Source of the DNA: Vreelandella aquamarina
GTDB taxonomy: Bacteria; Pseudomonadota; Gammaproteobacteria; Pseudomonadales; Halomonadaceae
Length of the DNA stretch: 64,000 nucleotides
Direction: 5' to 3'
Assembly: GCF_020075495.1 (NCBI RefSeq)
Contig: NZ_JABYQT010000003.1
Span: forward strand, 395,548 to 459,547
The position numbers were made by a program, and so were the translations under genes. Of the stretch, positions 27,384 to 35,550 are shown piece after piece (position 1 is the stretch's first letter; the number at the start of each line of letters is the position of its first letter). The notes beneath the pieces are model-generated. The model had not been told where the DNA came from. It saw nothing but the letters and a program-made list of their open reading frames with translations, and did no database searches.

Positions 27384-29894
27384 TCAGGCCGGCCGACGCT
27401 GGCCGCGCTCGGAGGTCATGATGATGGCCGGGTCCGGACGAGCATTGTTGACGTAGCTTCTAAAACGCTTGAGCTTGTCCGGGTCGCTGATGGCGCCTGC
27501 CCACTCGCACTGATAGTTATCCACCACGGTTTGCATCTGGCGCTCCAGTTCCTCGCCCATGCCCAGGCTGTCATCGAGAATCACCTCTTTCAGATACTCC
27601 AGCCCGCCGTCGAGGTTTTCCCGCCAGACGGACGTGCGCTGCAAACGGTCGGCGGTGCGCACGTAGAACATCAGGAAGCGGTCGATGGTGCGGTAGAGGG
27701 CTTCGTCGTCAAGATCCGTGGCGAAGAGCTCGGCGTGGCGCGGGCGCATGCCGCCGTTGCCGCACACGTAGAGATTCCAGCCATTCTCGGTGGCGATGAT
27801 ACCGATATCCTTGCTCTGCGCTTCGGCGCATTCGCGGGTGCAGCCGGAAACGCCGAACTTGATCTTGTGCGGTGCGCGCAGGCCCTTGTAGCGATTCTCG
27901 AGCTTGATCGCCATGCCCACGCTGTCCTGCACGCCGTAGCGGCACCAGGTGCTGCCCACGCAGGACTTCACCGTGCGCAGCGACTTGCCGTAGGCGTGGC
28001 CGGTTTCGAAACCGGCGTCGATCAGCTCGCCCCAGATATCCGGCAGATCCTCGAGCCGGGCACCGAACAGGTCGATCCGCTGGCCGCCGGTGATCTTGGT
28101 GTACAGGTCGTACTTCTGCGCTACCTGCCCAAGCACCACGAGTTTTTCCGGCGTGATTTCGCCCCCGGCAATGCGCGGTACCACCGAATAAGTGCCGTTT
28201 TTCTGCATATTGGCCATGAAGGTGTCGTTGGTATCCTGCAGCGGAATATGGGCGGCGTCGGTAATCGGCTCGTTGAAACAGGAGGCAAGAATGGAGCCCA
28301 CGGCAGGCTTGCAGATATCACAGCCCAGGTGGTGAGCCCCCGGCGCGCCGTGCTTTTCGATCAGTTCGCTGAAGGTCTTGATACCCTCTACACGCACGAT
28401 GTCGTAAAGGGCCTGGCGGGTATAGGCAAAGTGCTCGCAAAGGGATGTGTCCACCTCGACACCGCGGGCGGTCAGCTCATGGTCCACCACGCTTTTCAAA
28501 AGCGAAGCGCAGCCGCCGCAGCCGGTGCTGGCGCGGGTATCGCTTTTTACCGCGCCCAAGTTGCTGGCGCCTGTCTCAATGGCGCTGCAGATACTGGCCT
28601 TGGTAACGTTGTGGCACGAGCAGATCATGGCGGTGGCCGGTAGCGCGTCCGGGCCAAGTGTGGGGGCCGCGCCGCTTTGCGGCAGAATCAGCGAAGCGGG
28701 CTCCTTGGGTAATTCGATACCATTGGCGTAGTACTGAAGCAGGGTATCGTAGGCGCTATTATCACCCACCAGCATGGCGCCCAGGAGCTTTTTGCCGTCG
28801 CTTGTAACCACCATCTTGCGGTAGACCTGGGTCAGCGGGTCCAGATAGCGAAACATCCGCGCACCGGGATTTTGATTGCCGTGGGCATCGCCGATCGAGC
28901 CTACATCCACACCTAGAAGCTTGAGCTTGGTGCTCATGTCGGCGCCGGCAAAGGCAGCGTCGCCGCCGGTGAGCGTCGAAAGCGCGGTCTTGGCCATCTG
29001 GTAGCCCGGTGCCACCAGGCCAAAAATGCTCTCACTCCAGAGCGCAACTTCGCCAATGGCGAGGATGTCCGGGTCGCTGGTCTGGCACTGGTCGTTGATC
29101 ACCACACCGCCGCGTTCGCCGACGTCCAGGCCGCAGGACCGGGCCAGCTGATCGCGGGGACGAATGCCCGCCGAGAACACGATCAGGTCGGCTTCCAGCA
29201 CCTTGCCATCCTGAAACACCATGCGGTGGCGGCTGGCGTCGCCATCCTCGATGCGCGCCGTAGCCCGCTCGGTCAGTACCTGCACGCCGAGGGCCTCGAT
29301 TTTCTCGCGCAACAGCTCGCCGCCCTCGGCATCCACCTGCATGGGCATCAGGCGTGAGGCAAATTCGACCACGGCGGTTTCCAGATTCAGGCCGCGCAGC
29401 GCATTGGCTGCCTCCAGACCCAGCAGGCCGCCGCCCACCACCACGCCGGTTGCGGCACGTTGCGCCGCCTCGCGAATGGCATCCAGGTCGTCCAGGGTGC
29501 GGTACACCAGGCAGCCGTCGCGGTCGTTGCCAGGGATGGGCGGCACGAACGGGTAGGAGCCGGTAGCCAGCACCAGTTGGTCGTAGGGGTAGTCACCCCG
29601 CTCGGTGGTCAGGGTCTTGGCCGCGCGGTCGATGGATGTCACCGCTTCGCGGCTGTTGAAGGTTACCCCGTGGTTTGCGTAGTAGTCGGCGTCACACAGG
29701 GCGAGTGCTTCGGCATCACGGCCGCTGAAGTACTCGGAAAGGTGCACGCGGTCGTAGGCGCGGTGGCGCTCTTCGCCGAACACGGTGACATCCATCTGCG
29801 CCAGCGCGCCGCTTTCGATCAACTGTTCGACCAGGTGGTGGCCGACCATGCCGTTACCGACAATCACCACGTGGCGTTTAGAAGAAGTGGACAT
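27384..29894 (-). CDS. nirB: Assimilatory nitrite reductase (NADH) large subunit
   Basis: Catalytic subunit of 836 aa that reduces nitrite to ammonium. Domains in order: FAD/NAD(P)H reductase module (VIVGNGMVGHHLVEQL; NAD site GVVVGGGLLGLEAANAL), a BFD-type [2Fe-2S] domain (ICSCHNVTK, then STGCGGCASL, near residues 420-465), and the sulfite/nitrite reductase module, whose siroheme-[4Fe-4S] ligands are CVGSTWC and CTREC. GGAGG lies 9 bases before the ATG. Two bases separate it from the upstream reductase gene. Siroheme would come through the cobA product across the divergent region. Confidence 0.95.
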   Translation of the reverse strand: MSTSSKRHVVIVGNGMVGHHLVEQLIESGALAQMDVTVFGEERHRAYDRVHLSEYFSGRDAEALALCDADYYANHGVTFNSREAVTSIDRAAKTLTTERGDYPYDQLVLATGSYPFVPPIPGNDRDGCLVYRTLDDLDAIREAAQRAATGVVVGGGLLGLEAANALRGLNLETAVVEFASRLMPMQVDAEGGELLREKIEALGVQVLTERATARIEDGDASRHRMVFQDGKVLEADLIVFSAGIRPRDQLARSCGLDVGERGGVVINDQCQTSDPDILAIGEVALWSESIFGLVAPGYQMAKTALSTLTGGDAAFAGADMSTKLKLLGVDVGSIGDAHGNQNPGARMFRYLDPLTQVYRKMVVTSDGKKLLGAMLVGDNSAYDTLLQYYANGIELPKEPASLILPQSGAAPTLGPDALPATAMICSCHNVTKASICSAIETGASNLGAVKSDTRASTGCGGCASLLKSVVDHELTARGVEVDTSLCEHFAYTRQALYDIVRVEGIKTFSELIEKHGAPGAHHLGCDICKPAVGSILASCFNEPITDAAHIPLQDTNDTFMANMQKNGTYSVVPRIAGGEITPEKLVVLGQVAQKYDLYTKITGGQRIDLFGARLEDLPDIWGELIDAGFETGHAYGKSLRTVKSCVGSTWCRYGVQDSVGMAIKLENRYKGLRAPHKIKFGVSGCTRECAEAQSKDIGIIATENGWNLYVCGNGGMRPRHAELFATDLDDEALYRTIDRFLMFYVRTADRLQRTSVWRENLDGGLEYLKEVILDDSLGMGEELERQMQTVVDNYQCEWAGAISDPDKLKRFRSYVNNARPDPAIIMTSERGQRRPA

Positions 29895-29896
29895 GG

Positions 29897-31183
29897 CTAA
29901 GCTGCCTCCAGCGTCGTTGAGGGGGATGGCGGGGTATCAGGATGGAGCAGGGCATCGGCATCGGCTTCACCAAACAGCAGTGCCTGACGGCAGGCCTCGA
30001 GATCGGTGTTTGCCAGCGCCTGGGCGAAGTACCACGGCCCCATGCGGGTATCGCCGTACAGCACGGCGCCTTCCAGCCGGTCGTTGCGCAGCAGCAGGCG
30101 CCGGTAGTCGCCGCTTTCCGGGTCGCGGTAGCTAAGCACCTCGTGCTCGGCGCTGGCTTCGGTGGGGCCAAACGCGTAAAGGGCAATACCGCTTATCTTG
30201 AGTTTGGTGGCGGTGGGCGCCTCGCGGTAACGGGCACGGCCTTTACCGCACAGGACATCGACAAGTACTTCCACCTGGCGCCAGATAGGCTCTACCAGCC
30301 CGTAGGTGTGCTGCTCGAACTGGCAGCACTCGCCGATGGCATGGATTCGCGGGTCGGAGGTGGCAAGGGTGTTATCCACCAGAATGGCGCGGCGGGTTTC
30401 AAGGCCGGCTTCAATGCCGAGTTCCGCATTGGGTGTAATGCCCGCGGCCACGACCACGCTTTGGGCGGACAGGCGCCGCCCATCCTCGAGGACCACCGCG
30501 CCTACATGGCCGTGCCCGTCGTCTTCAAGGTGGCTGAGCTGCGCCTGGGTATGAATCGTCAAACCGCGTCTGGTCAGCGCAGCTTCCAGCATCCGGGCAG
30601 CGGTGCCGTCGAGCTGGCGGTTCATCAACTGCCTGCCGCGCTGAATGACGCAGACATCAGCGCCGCGCTTTCGAAGCCCTTCGGCGGCTTCCAGGCCCAG
30701 CAGGCCGCCGCCTATCACCACACACTGCCCACCTCGAGTGGCAATATCGGCAAGCGTGTCGGCATCTTCCAGGGTGCGAAACCCGTGCACGCCTTCTAGA
30801 GCCATGCCTGGCACATCGGGCAGGGCAGGGCGGGAGCCGGTGGCGATCACCAACTGATCAAAAGCGAGCGTGCGTCGAGAGGTCACTACACACTGACGAA
30901 CCCGGTCGATATGAGTGACTCGTTCGTCCAGATACAGCGTGATGCCGTGCTCGGCGTACCAGGCCGCCTCGCGCAGTGAAAGCGCCTCAGGCTGTATCTC
31001 GCCTGCCAGCAGCGGCGACAGTAGAATGCGGTTGTAGGCCGGCGACGTTTCTGCGCCCATCACGCTGATACGGACAGGACGGTTGGGCGCTTTCACCACC
31101 TGCTCAAGCAGACGATGGCTGGCCATGCCGTTGCCTATGATTACCAGGTGGTCTTGGGATGAGCACCGGGAAGTCGTTTCCAT
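29897..31183 (-). CDS. nasC: FAD/NAD(P)H reductase subunit of assimilatory nitrate reductase (NasC-like)
   Basis: Flavoprotein of 428 aa resembling the reductase half of NirB: LVIIGNGMASHRLLEQV (FAD), NRILLSPLLAGE, and the NADH site CVVIGGGLLGLEAAEGL. It lacks iron-sulfur and siroheme modules. In Klebsiella such a protein (NasC) carries electrons from NADH to nitrate reductase, whose own C-terminal [2Fe-2S] domain accepts them; nasA here has that domain. Start 31183 has AAGGAG 7 bases upstream; a longer frame to 31249 has none and runs into the leader terminator. It is first in the nasC-nirB-nirD operon. Confidence 0.85.
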   Translation of the reverse strand: METTSRCSSQDHLVIIGNGMASHRLLEQVVKAPNRPVRISVMGAETSPAYNRILLSPLLAGEIQPEALSLREAAWYAEHGITLYLDERVTHIDRVRQCVVTSRRTLAFDQLVIATGSRPALPDVPGMALEGVHGFRTLEDADTLADIATRGGQCVVIGGGLLGLEAAEGLRKRGADVCVIQRGRQLMNRQLDGTAARMLEAALTRRGLTIHTQAQLSHLEDDGHGHVGAVVLEDGRRLSAQSVVVAAGITPNAELGIEAGLETRRAILVDNTLATSDPRIHAIGECCQFEQHTYGLVEPIWRQVEVLVDVLCGKGRARYREAPTATKLKISGIALYAFGPTEASAEHEVLSYRDPESGDYRRLLLRNDRLEGAVLYGDTRMGPWYFAQALANTDLEACRQALLFGEADADALLHPDTPPSPSTTLEAA

Positions 31184-31252
31184 GGGTCGCTCCTTTCTTC
31201 TTTGCGCGGCGGCCATGCAAGCCGCTATGCCGTCGGGAATGCCAGACAAAAA

Positions 31253-31307
31253 AGCCCCTGCAGGGATAGCCGGGCGACTGTATCGCCTGAATATTCCTGC
31301 AGGGGCT
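31253..31307 (-). terminator. Leader terminator (attenuator) of the nasC-nirBD operon
   Basis: Read on the minus strand, AGCCCCTGCAGG pairs with CCTGCAGGGGCT (12 perfect bp, two more possible), enclosing a small GGCGA/TCGCC hairpin, and ends in six T. It lies before the first gene of the operon, in its untranslated leader, so it must be overcome for expression. Confidence 0.85.
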
Positions 31308-31331
31308 CCATTGCCCGGCAGCTGAGCTCAA

Positions 31332-31373
31332 CCCCGCCTGTGGGGGGTAACGCAGAACAGCCACCGTTGGCTG
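31332..31373 (-). promoter_or_regulatory. Tandem hexaloop hairpins (ANTAR target) in the nasC leader
   Basis: On the minus strand two hairpins with 6-nt loops are spaced by 12 nt: CAGCC-AACGGT-GGCTG (31358-31373; stem extendable to 8 bp with G-U pairs) and CCCC-ACAGGC-GGGG (31332-31345). Both loops have A at position 1 and G at position 4, the known requirement for ANTAR antiterminators. The leader terminator follows 24 nt later. Confidence 0.7.
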
Positions 31374-31422
31374 CCCGCTACGCTGAAGTTATCTACTCTC
31401 CTGCCTATCTACTTTATAGGGG

Positions 31423-31437
31423 GCAATTTATTGGCCA
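31423..31437 (-). promoter_or_regulatory. Sigma-54 promoter of the nasC-nirBD operon
   Basis: Minus strand TGGCCAATAAATTGC: an exact TGGC-N7-TTGC with GG and GC 12 bases apart. Predicted transcription start is near 31411, giving a leader of about 230 nt. Confidence 0.75.
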
Positions 31438-31535
31438 AGGTTCGGCGGTTGCTTGAATTATCAATTCATATCAAAGGCTTGTTGTAAATATTCAGAGCGG
31501 TCAAGTGCTCGCATTGCAAGACGCCACGCGCCTGA

Positions 31536-31552
31536 CGCACGCTAATGGTGCG
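31536..31552. promoter_or_regulatory. Candidate NtrC enhancer site
   Basis: CGCACGCTAATGGTGCG fits GCAC-N7-GTGC, the NtrC dyad. It sits between the two divergent sigma-54 promoters, about 100 bp from one and 130 bp from the other, a usual enhancer distance for both. Confidence 0.6.
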
Positions 31553-31681
31553 CTAGGGGGCAAGGGTGCACCGTGAGTAGCCAGTACCACCAGGGTGAGG
31601 GGCTTGAAGAGGAAGTAGGCGTAAAGTTATTTAAGATTAATGCCATGTTTATATTGAACTTTATTTTCAATTTTCGAGTGT

Positions 31682-31696
31682 TGGCGCAGCCTTTGC
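31682..31696 (+). promoter_or_regulatory. Sigma-54 promoter of nasA-cobA
   Basis: TGGCGCAGCCTTTGC: an exact TGGC-N7-TTGC. Predicted start near 31708, about 235 nt before the nasA ATG. Confidence 0.75.
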
Positions 31697-31845
31697 AGTT
31701 AGTCATGTAACAAGCAACAAGGCACAGACAGGTTCAGCGGCACAACAACACGTGATCATTGCGTCTGACGGGCAAACAACAACGCTAATGCCCCGGGACA
31801 ACATGCCATCAACAAATGTGCTCCGACCCCGCTTGTGCGAAATTT

Positions 31846-31884
31846 GGCACCGGTGCAGGTGTCCCTGAGACAACGGCGTCCAGG
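31846..31884 (+). promoter_or_regulatory. Hexaloop hairpins (ANTAR target) in the nasA leader
   Basis: Proximal hairpin 31864-31884: CCTG-(A)-GAC-AACGGC-GTC-CAGG, 7 bp with one bulged A and an A1/G4 hexaloop nearly identical to that in the nasC leader. Its 3' arm is the 5' arm of the terminator at 31875, so the two are mutually exclusive. Immediately upstream, GGCACC-GGTGCA-GGTGTC (31846-31863) is a second 6-nt-loop hairpin, with G rather than A at loop position 1. Confidence 0.65.
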
Positions 31885-31918
31885 CTGGCTTCTTATGAGG
31901 CTCGCTTGGACGCCTTTT
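31875..31918 (+). terminator. Leader terminator (attenuator) of nasA
   Basis: GGCGTCCAGGC pairs with GCTTGGACGCC (11 bp, one G-U), with an inner GCTTC/GAGGC stem, followed by TTTTGCGTTTT. It ends 25 bp before the nasA ATG, so it must be a regulated attenuator and not an end-of-gene terminator. Confidence 0.8.
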
Positions 31919-31943
31919 GCGTTTTAAGCGGGAGGAAATCAGT

Positions 31944-34679
31944 ATGCCCCAGGCCACAGGCTCGACGTGTACCGCCACGACCTGCCCCTACTGCGGGGTA
32001 GGCTGCGGTGTGAACGCCACGCTTAACGAGGATGGCACGCTCGGTATCGAGGGTGACCGCGACCACCCGGCCAATTTCGGGCGGCTCTGCGTCAAGGGCT
32101 CCGCGCTGCACGAAACCCTGGGCCACCATGACCGGCTCACCACGCCCTGGGTAGATGGGAAGGCAACCAGTTGGGAGGCAGCACTCGACACGCTTGCCGA
32201 GCGGCTGCAGGCAACCCGTACGGCTTACGGCGCTGAATCCGTGGCCGCCTACCTCTCGGGGCAGCTGCTCACCGAAGATTACTACGTGGCCAACAAGCTG
32301 TTTAAGGGCTTTCTGGGCACGCCGCACCTGGATACCAACTCGCGGCTCTGCATGGCATCTGCCGTGGCGGCCTACAAGCGCTCGCTGGGCGCCGATGCGG
32401 TGCCCTGCAACTATGAGGATCTGGAAGAGGCGGAGCTGGTGGTGCTGGTCGGTTCCAACCTGGCCTGGAACCACCCGGTGCTGTATCAGCGTCTGAAGGT
32501 CGCCAAGGCGCGCAATCCGCTGATGCGCGTGGTGGTGATCGACCCACGTGTGACCGACAGCTGCGAGATTGCCGACCTGTACCTGGGTATCGCGCCGGGT
32601 AGCGACGCGCTGCTGTTCAACGGCCTGCTTGCCTGGATGGCGGCAAACCACAAGTTGGATAACGTCTATCTGGCGCGCCATACGCAAGGGTTCGACGACG
32701 CGCTGGCCACCGCCCGCGACACTGACCTCGACCGCGTGGCGGCCATCTGCGATATCGACCCCGAGCGTCTGGAAACCTTCTACTACTGGTTCGCAAGCCA
32801 GCTGCACGTGGTCACCCTCTACTCCCAAGGGGTCAACCAGTCGTCCAGCGGCACGGACAAGTGCAACGCGATCATCAACTGCCACCTGGCAGGTGGCAAG
32901 ATCGGTCTGCCGGGGGCGGGGCCTTTCTCGATCACCGGCCAGCCCAATGCCATGGGCGGGCGCGAGGTAGGGGGGCTTGCCAACCAGCTGGCCGCGCATA
33001 TGGATTACCACTCACCCGGCGCGCTGGCACGGGTCACGCGCTTCTGGGCGATGGACACCTTGACTCCCCGGCTGCCCGAGGCGCCCGGCTACAAGGCCAT
33101 CGAGCTGTTTGAGGCCATCGAGCGTGGCGAGATCAAGGCGCTGTGGATAATGGCCACCAATCCGGCGGTGAGCCTGCCGGACGCCGCCCGCGTGCGGCGT
33201 GCGCTTGAAAAATGCCCGCTGGTGATCGTTTCCGAATGTGCCGCTCATACTGACCTGCTGGCCTACGCCGATATCATTCTGCCCGCCACCGGGTGGTCGG
33301 AAAAGGATGGCACGGTGACCAACTCCGAACGGCGTATTTCACGCCAGCGCGGCCTGCTGCCCGCCCCGGGGCAGGCACGCCACGACTGGTGGATCATCTG
33401 CGAAGCCGCCAAACGCTTGGGCTTTGGGGAGGCATTCGCCTACACCCACCCCCACGACATCTTCGACGAGCACGCCAGGCTCTCGGGCTACGAAAATGAA
33501 GGAGAGGGCAAGCGGCTGTTCGATATCTCGGGGCTTGCGGGGCTCGGACGGGCAGGTTACGACGCGCTGGCGCCAATTCAGTGGCCGGTGACGTATTCAG
33601 CACCTCACGGAACGGCGCGGCTGTTTGAAGAGGGTCGCTTCGCCACGCCCAACGGGCGCGCCCGATTCATTGCCGTCACGCCGCGCCTCCCGGAGCAGGC
33701 GCTGAGCGCGGCCTTTCCGCTGCGCCTCAATACCGGGCGTATCCGCGACCAGTGGCACACCATGACCCGCACGGCGCGGGCACCACGGTTGATGAATCAC
33801 CGCGTTGAACCGTTCATCGAACTCCACCCGGATGATGCCGAGCGCTATGGTATTGAGGCGCAGCAGCTGGCAGTATTGTCCGCCCCGAGCGGCGAGTACC
33901 GGGGCCGGGCGCGCATTTCCAACGCCCAGCGCCGGGGCGAGGTGTTCATCCCCATGCACTGGACGGACGTCTTCAGTAACGCAGGGCGCAGTGGGGCGAT
34001 GCTTGCCGCGATTACCGACCCGGTGTCGGGCCAGCCGGAAGCCAAGCACGGTGCGGTGGCGCTGGCGCCGCTGGCAGCGGCCTGGGAGGCAACGCTGTTG
34101 ATTGCTCAGCCGGTGGGGGATAATAGCCCGGTGGGCGCGCCTCCCTGGTGTCGGTACGAGTACTGGGCGCGGGTGCCCATGCAGGGTTGCCAGCGCTGGC
34201 AGCTTGCCGGTCGTCAGCCGATAGATGACTGGCTGGCGCAGATGGCGTCGTGGTTGCCGGAACAGGCCACGCTGTGGTGTGAAGATGGTGGTAATGGCCG
34301 CCTGCGCGCCGCCGCGGTGGCGCAGGGCAAGCTGTGCTGGTGGCTGATGGTCGGCCCGCCGAGTGAGTTGCCGGGGCTTGCCTGGCTTCAGGCGCGGTTC
34401 AATGATACCCGGCTGAGCGATACGCACCGAAGACGGCTGCTGGCAGGCAGCGATGACGGTGGTGCCGACACTGGCCCGGTAATATGCAGCTGCCATCAGG
34501 TAGGCCAGAGCGTCATCATGAACGCCATTCGCGCGGGCGATGACAGCGTGGAGGCGCTGGGGGCACGGCTTGCCTGCGGAACCCAATGCGGCAGTTGCCT
34601 GCCTGAACTGAAATCCCTGATTGAAGAGGAGCGCTCCCATGCGCGTGCCAAGCAAGCGTCTTACACAGAAGTGGCCTGA
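31944..34679 (+). CDS. nasA: Assimilatory nitrate reductase catalytic subunit
   Basis: Cytoplasmic molybdenum-bisMGD enzyme of 911 aa that reduces nitrate to nitrite. The N-terminal [4Fe-4S] cysteines are in CPYCGVGCGV and LCVKGSALHE; the Mo-cofactor body follows (TNSRLCMASAVAAYKRSLG, GVNQSSSGTDKCNAIINCHL, GPFSITGQPNAMGGREVGG); the molybdopterin-binding domain is near 590-700 (RLNTGRIRDQWHTMTRT). A C-terminal BFD [2Fe-2S] domain (CSCHQVG, then CGTQCGSCLPEL) marks the NADH-linked Klebsiella type. Start 31944 has GGGAGG 8 bases upstream. cobA overlaps its last 41 bp. Confidence 0.95.
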   Translation: MPQATGSTCTATTCPYCGVGCGVNATLNEDGTLGIEGDRDHPANFGRLCVKGSALHETLGHHDRLTTPWVDGKATSWEAALDTLAERLQATRTAYGAESVAAYLSGQLLTEDYYVANKLFKGFLGTPHLDTNSRLCMASAVAAYKRSLGADAVPCNYEDLEEAELVVLVGSNLAWNHPVLYQRLKVAKARNPLMRVVVIDPRVTDSCEIADLYLGIAPGSDALLFNGLLAWMAANHKLDNVYLARHTQGFDDALATARDTDLDRVAAICDIDPERLETFYYWFASQLHVVTLYSQGVNQSSSGTDKCNAIINCHLAGGKIGLPGAGPFSITGQPNAMGGREVGGLANQLAAHMDYHSPGALARVTRFWAMDTLTPRLPEAPGYKAIELFEAIERGEIKALWIMATNPAVSLPDAARVRRALEKCPLVIVSECAAHTDLLAYADIILPATGWSEKDGTVTNSERRISRQRGLLPAPGQARHDWWIICEAAKRLGFGEAFAYTHPHDIFDEHARLSGYENEGEGKRLFDISGLAGLGRAGYDALAPIQWPVTYSAPHGTARLFEEGRFATPNGRARFIAVTPRLPEQALSAAFPLRLNTGRIRDQWHTMTRTARAPRLMNHRVEPFIELHPDDAERYGIEAQQLAVLSAPSGEYRGRARISNAQRRGEVFIPMHWTDVFSNAGRSGAMLAAITDPVSGQPEAKHGAVALAPLAAAWEATLLIAQPVGDNSPVGAPPWCRYEYWARVPMQGCQRWQLAGRQPIDDWLAQMASWLPEQATLWCEDGGNGRLRAAAVAQGKLCWWLMVGPPSELPGLAWLQARFNDTRLSDTHRRRLLAGSDDGGADTGPVICSCHQVGQSVIMNAIRAGDDSVEALGARLACGTQCGSCLPELKSLIEEERSHARAKQASYTEVA

Positions 34680-35550
34680 GGTGGTGATGCGCCTCGTGCA
34701 GCGCTGCGTGCCGTTTCAGCGTGCGCCGCGCCACTCATCCAGCGCGCCTTCGCTGCAGCTCAAGGGCGAGTGCCGTCACGGTCAGGTCTACCTGGTAGGC
34801 GCCGGCAGCGGTGACATGGAGCTTCTGACGCTCAAGGCCGCACGGCTGTTGATGCAGGCCGACGCCGTGGTGTACGACCGCCTGGTGGGCGACGACGTGC
34901 TGGGGCTGATCCCGCTTTCTGCCGAGCGCTACTACGTGGGCAAGGCCAGCGGGCACCACAGCATGCCTCAGGCGGATATCGGTGCGCTGATGGTCAAGTT
35001 GGCCGCCGCCGGCAAGTCGGTGGTGCGCTTGAAAGGCGGTGATCCGGGAATTTTTGCACGCATGGGCGAGGAGCTTGCCGCCCTGGCCGAGGCTGGCGTG
35101 CCCGCCCAGATCGTGCCCGGCATCACGGCGGCCTCCGCTGCCGCGGCGAGCCTCGGCATTCCGCTGACCGATCGGGGCCACTCCCAGCAGCTGCGCTTCA
35201 TTACCGCCCAGCTCTGCCGTGAAGGCGGGGCGCCGGAGTGGCAGACCCTGGCGCGGCGCGATGAAACGCTGGTGTTCTACATGGGGCTTTCCAAGGTGGA
35301 TGCCATCTGCGAAGGCCTGCGCGGGGCCGGGCTTCCCGATGACTGGCCGATCATGCTGGTAGCCAAGGCCAGCCTGCCCGAACAGCAGGCACTGGTGGGC
35401 ACGCTTGCCGATATGCCCAAGCGCCTTGCCGAGCACCCGCTGCCTTCGCCCTGCGTCATTCTGGTAGGCAGCGTGGTCAATCTGGTGGCTCAGAGTCCTG
35501 CCAATGCCAGCGGCCTAGCGAGCATCATCGAAGCGGTCGACCTGACGTAG
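34639..35550 (+). CDS. cobA: Uroporphyrinogen-III C-methyltransferase
   Basis: SAM-dependent enzyme (EC 2.1.1.107) that makes precorrin-2, the precursor of siroheme needed by NirB. SUMT motifs: VYLVGAGSGDMELLTLKAARLL, VVYDRLVGDDVL, VRLKGGDPGIFARMGEE, and VPGITAASAAAASLGIPLTDRG. Length 303 aa, without the dehydrogenase/ferrochelatase half of CysG. Start 34639 has GAGGAG 7 bases upstream and lies inside the end of nasA, so translation is coupled; an extra N-terminal stretch of about 50 residues precedes the conserved domain. Its 3' end overlaps the convergent MFS gene by 36 bp. Confidence 0.9.
   Translation: MRVPSKRLTQKWPEVVMRLVQRCVPFQRAPRHSSSAPSLQLKGECRHGQVYLVGAGSGDMELLTLKAARLLMQADAVVYDRLVGDDVLGLIPLSAERYYVGKASGHHSMPQADIGALMVKLAAAGKSVVRLKGGDPGIFARMGEELAALAEAGVPAQIVPGITAASAAAASLGIPLTDRGHSQQLRFITAQLCREGGAPEWQTLARRDETLVFYMGLSKVDAICEGLRGAGLPDDWPIMLVAKASLPEQQALVGTLADMPKRLAEHPLPSPCVILVGSVVNLVAQSPANASGLASIIEAVDLT

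Noticed and set aside
27378..28643. 421-codon open frame on the plus strand
   Set aside because: Antisense to nirB, whose siroheme and Fe-S motifs are intact on the other strand.
31893..33011. 372-codon open frame on the minus strand
   Set aside because: Antisense to nasA; no start signal, no recognisable domain.
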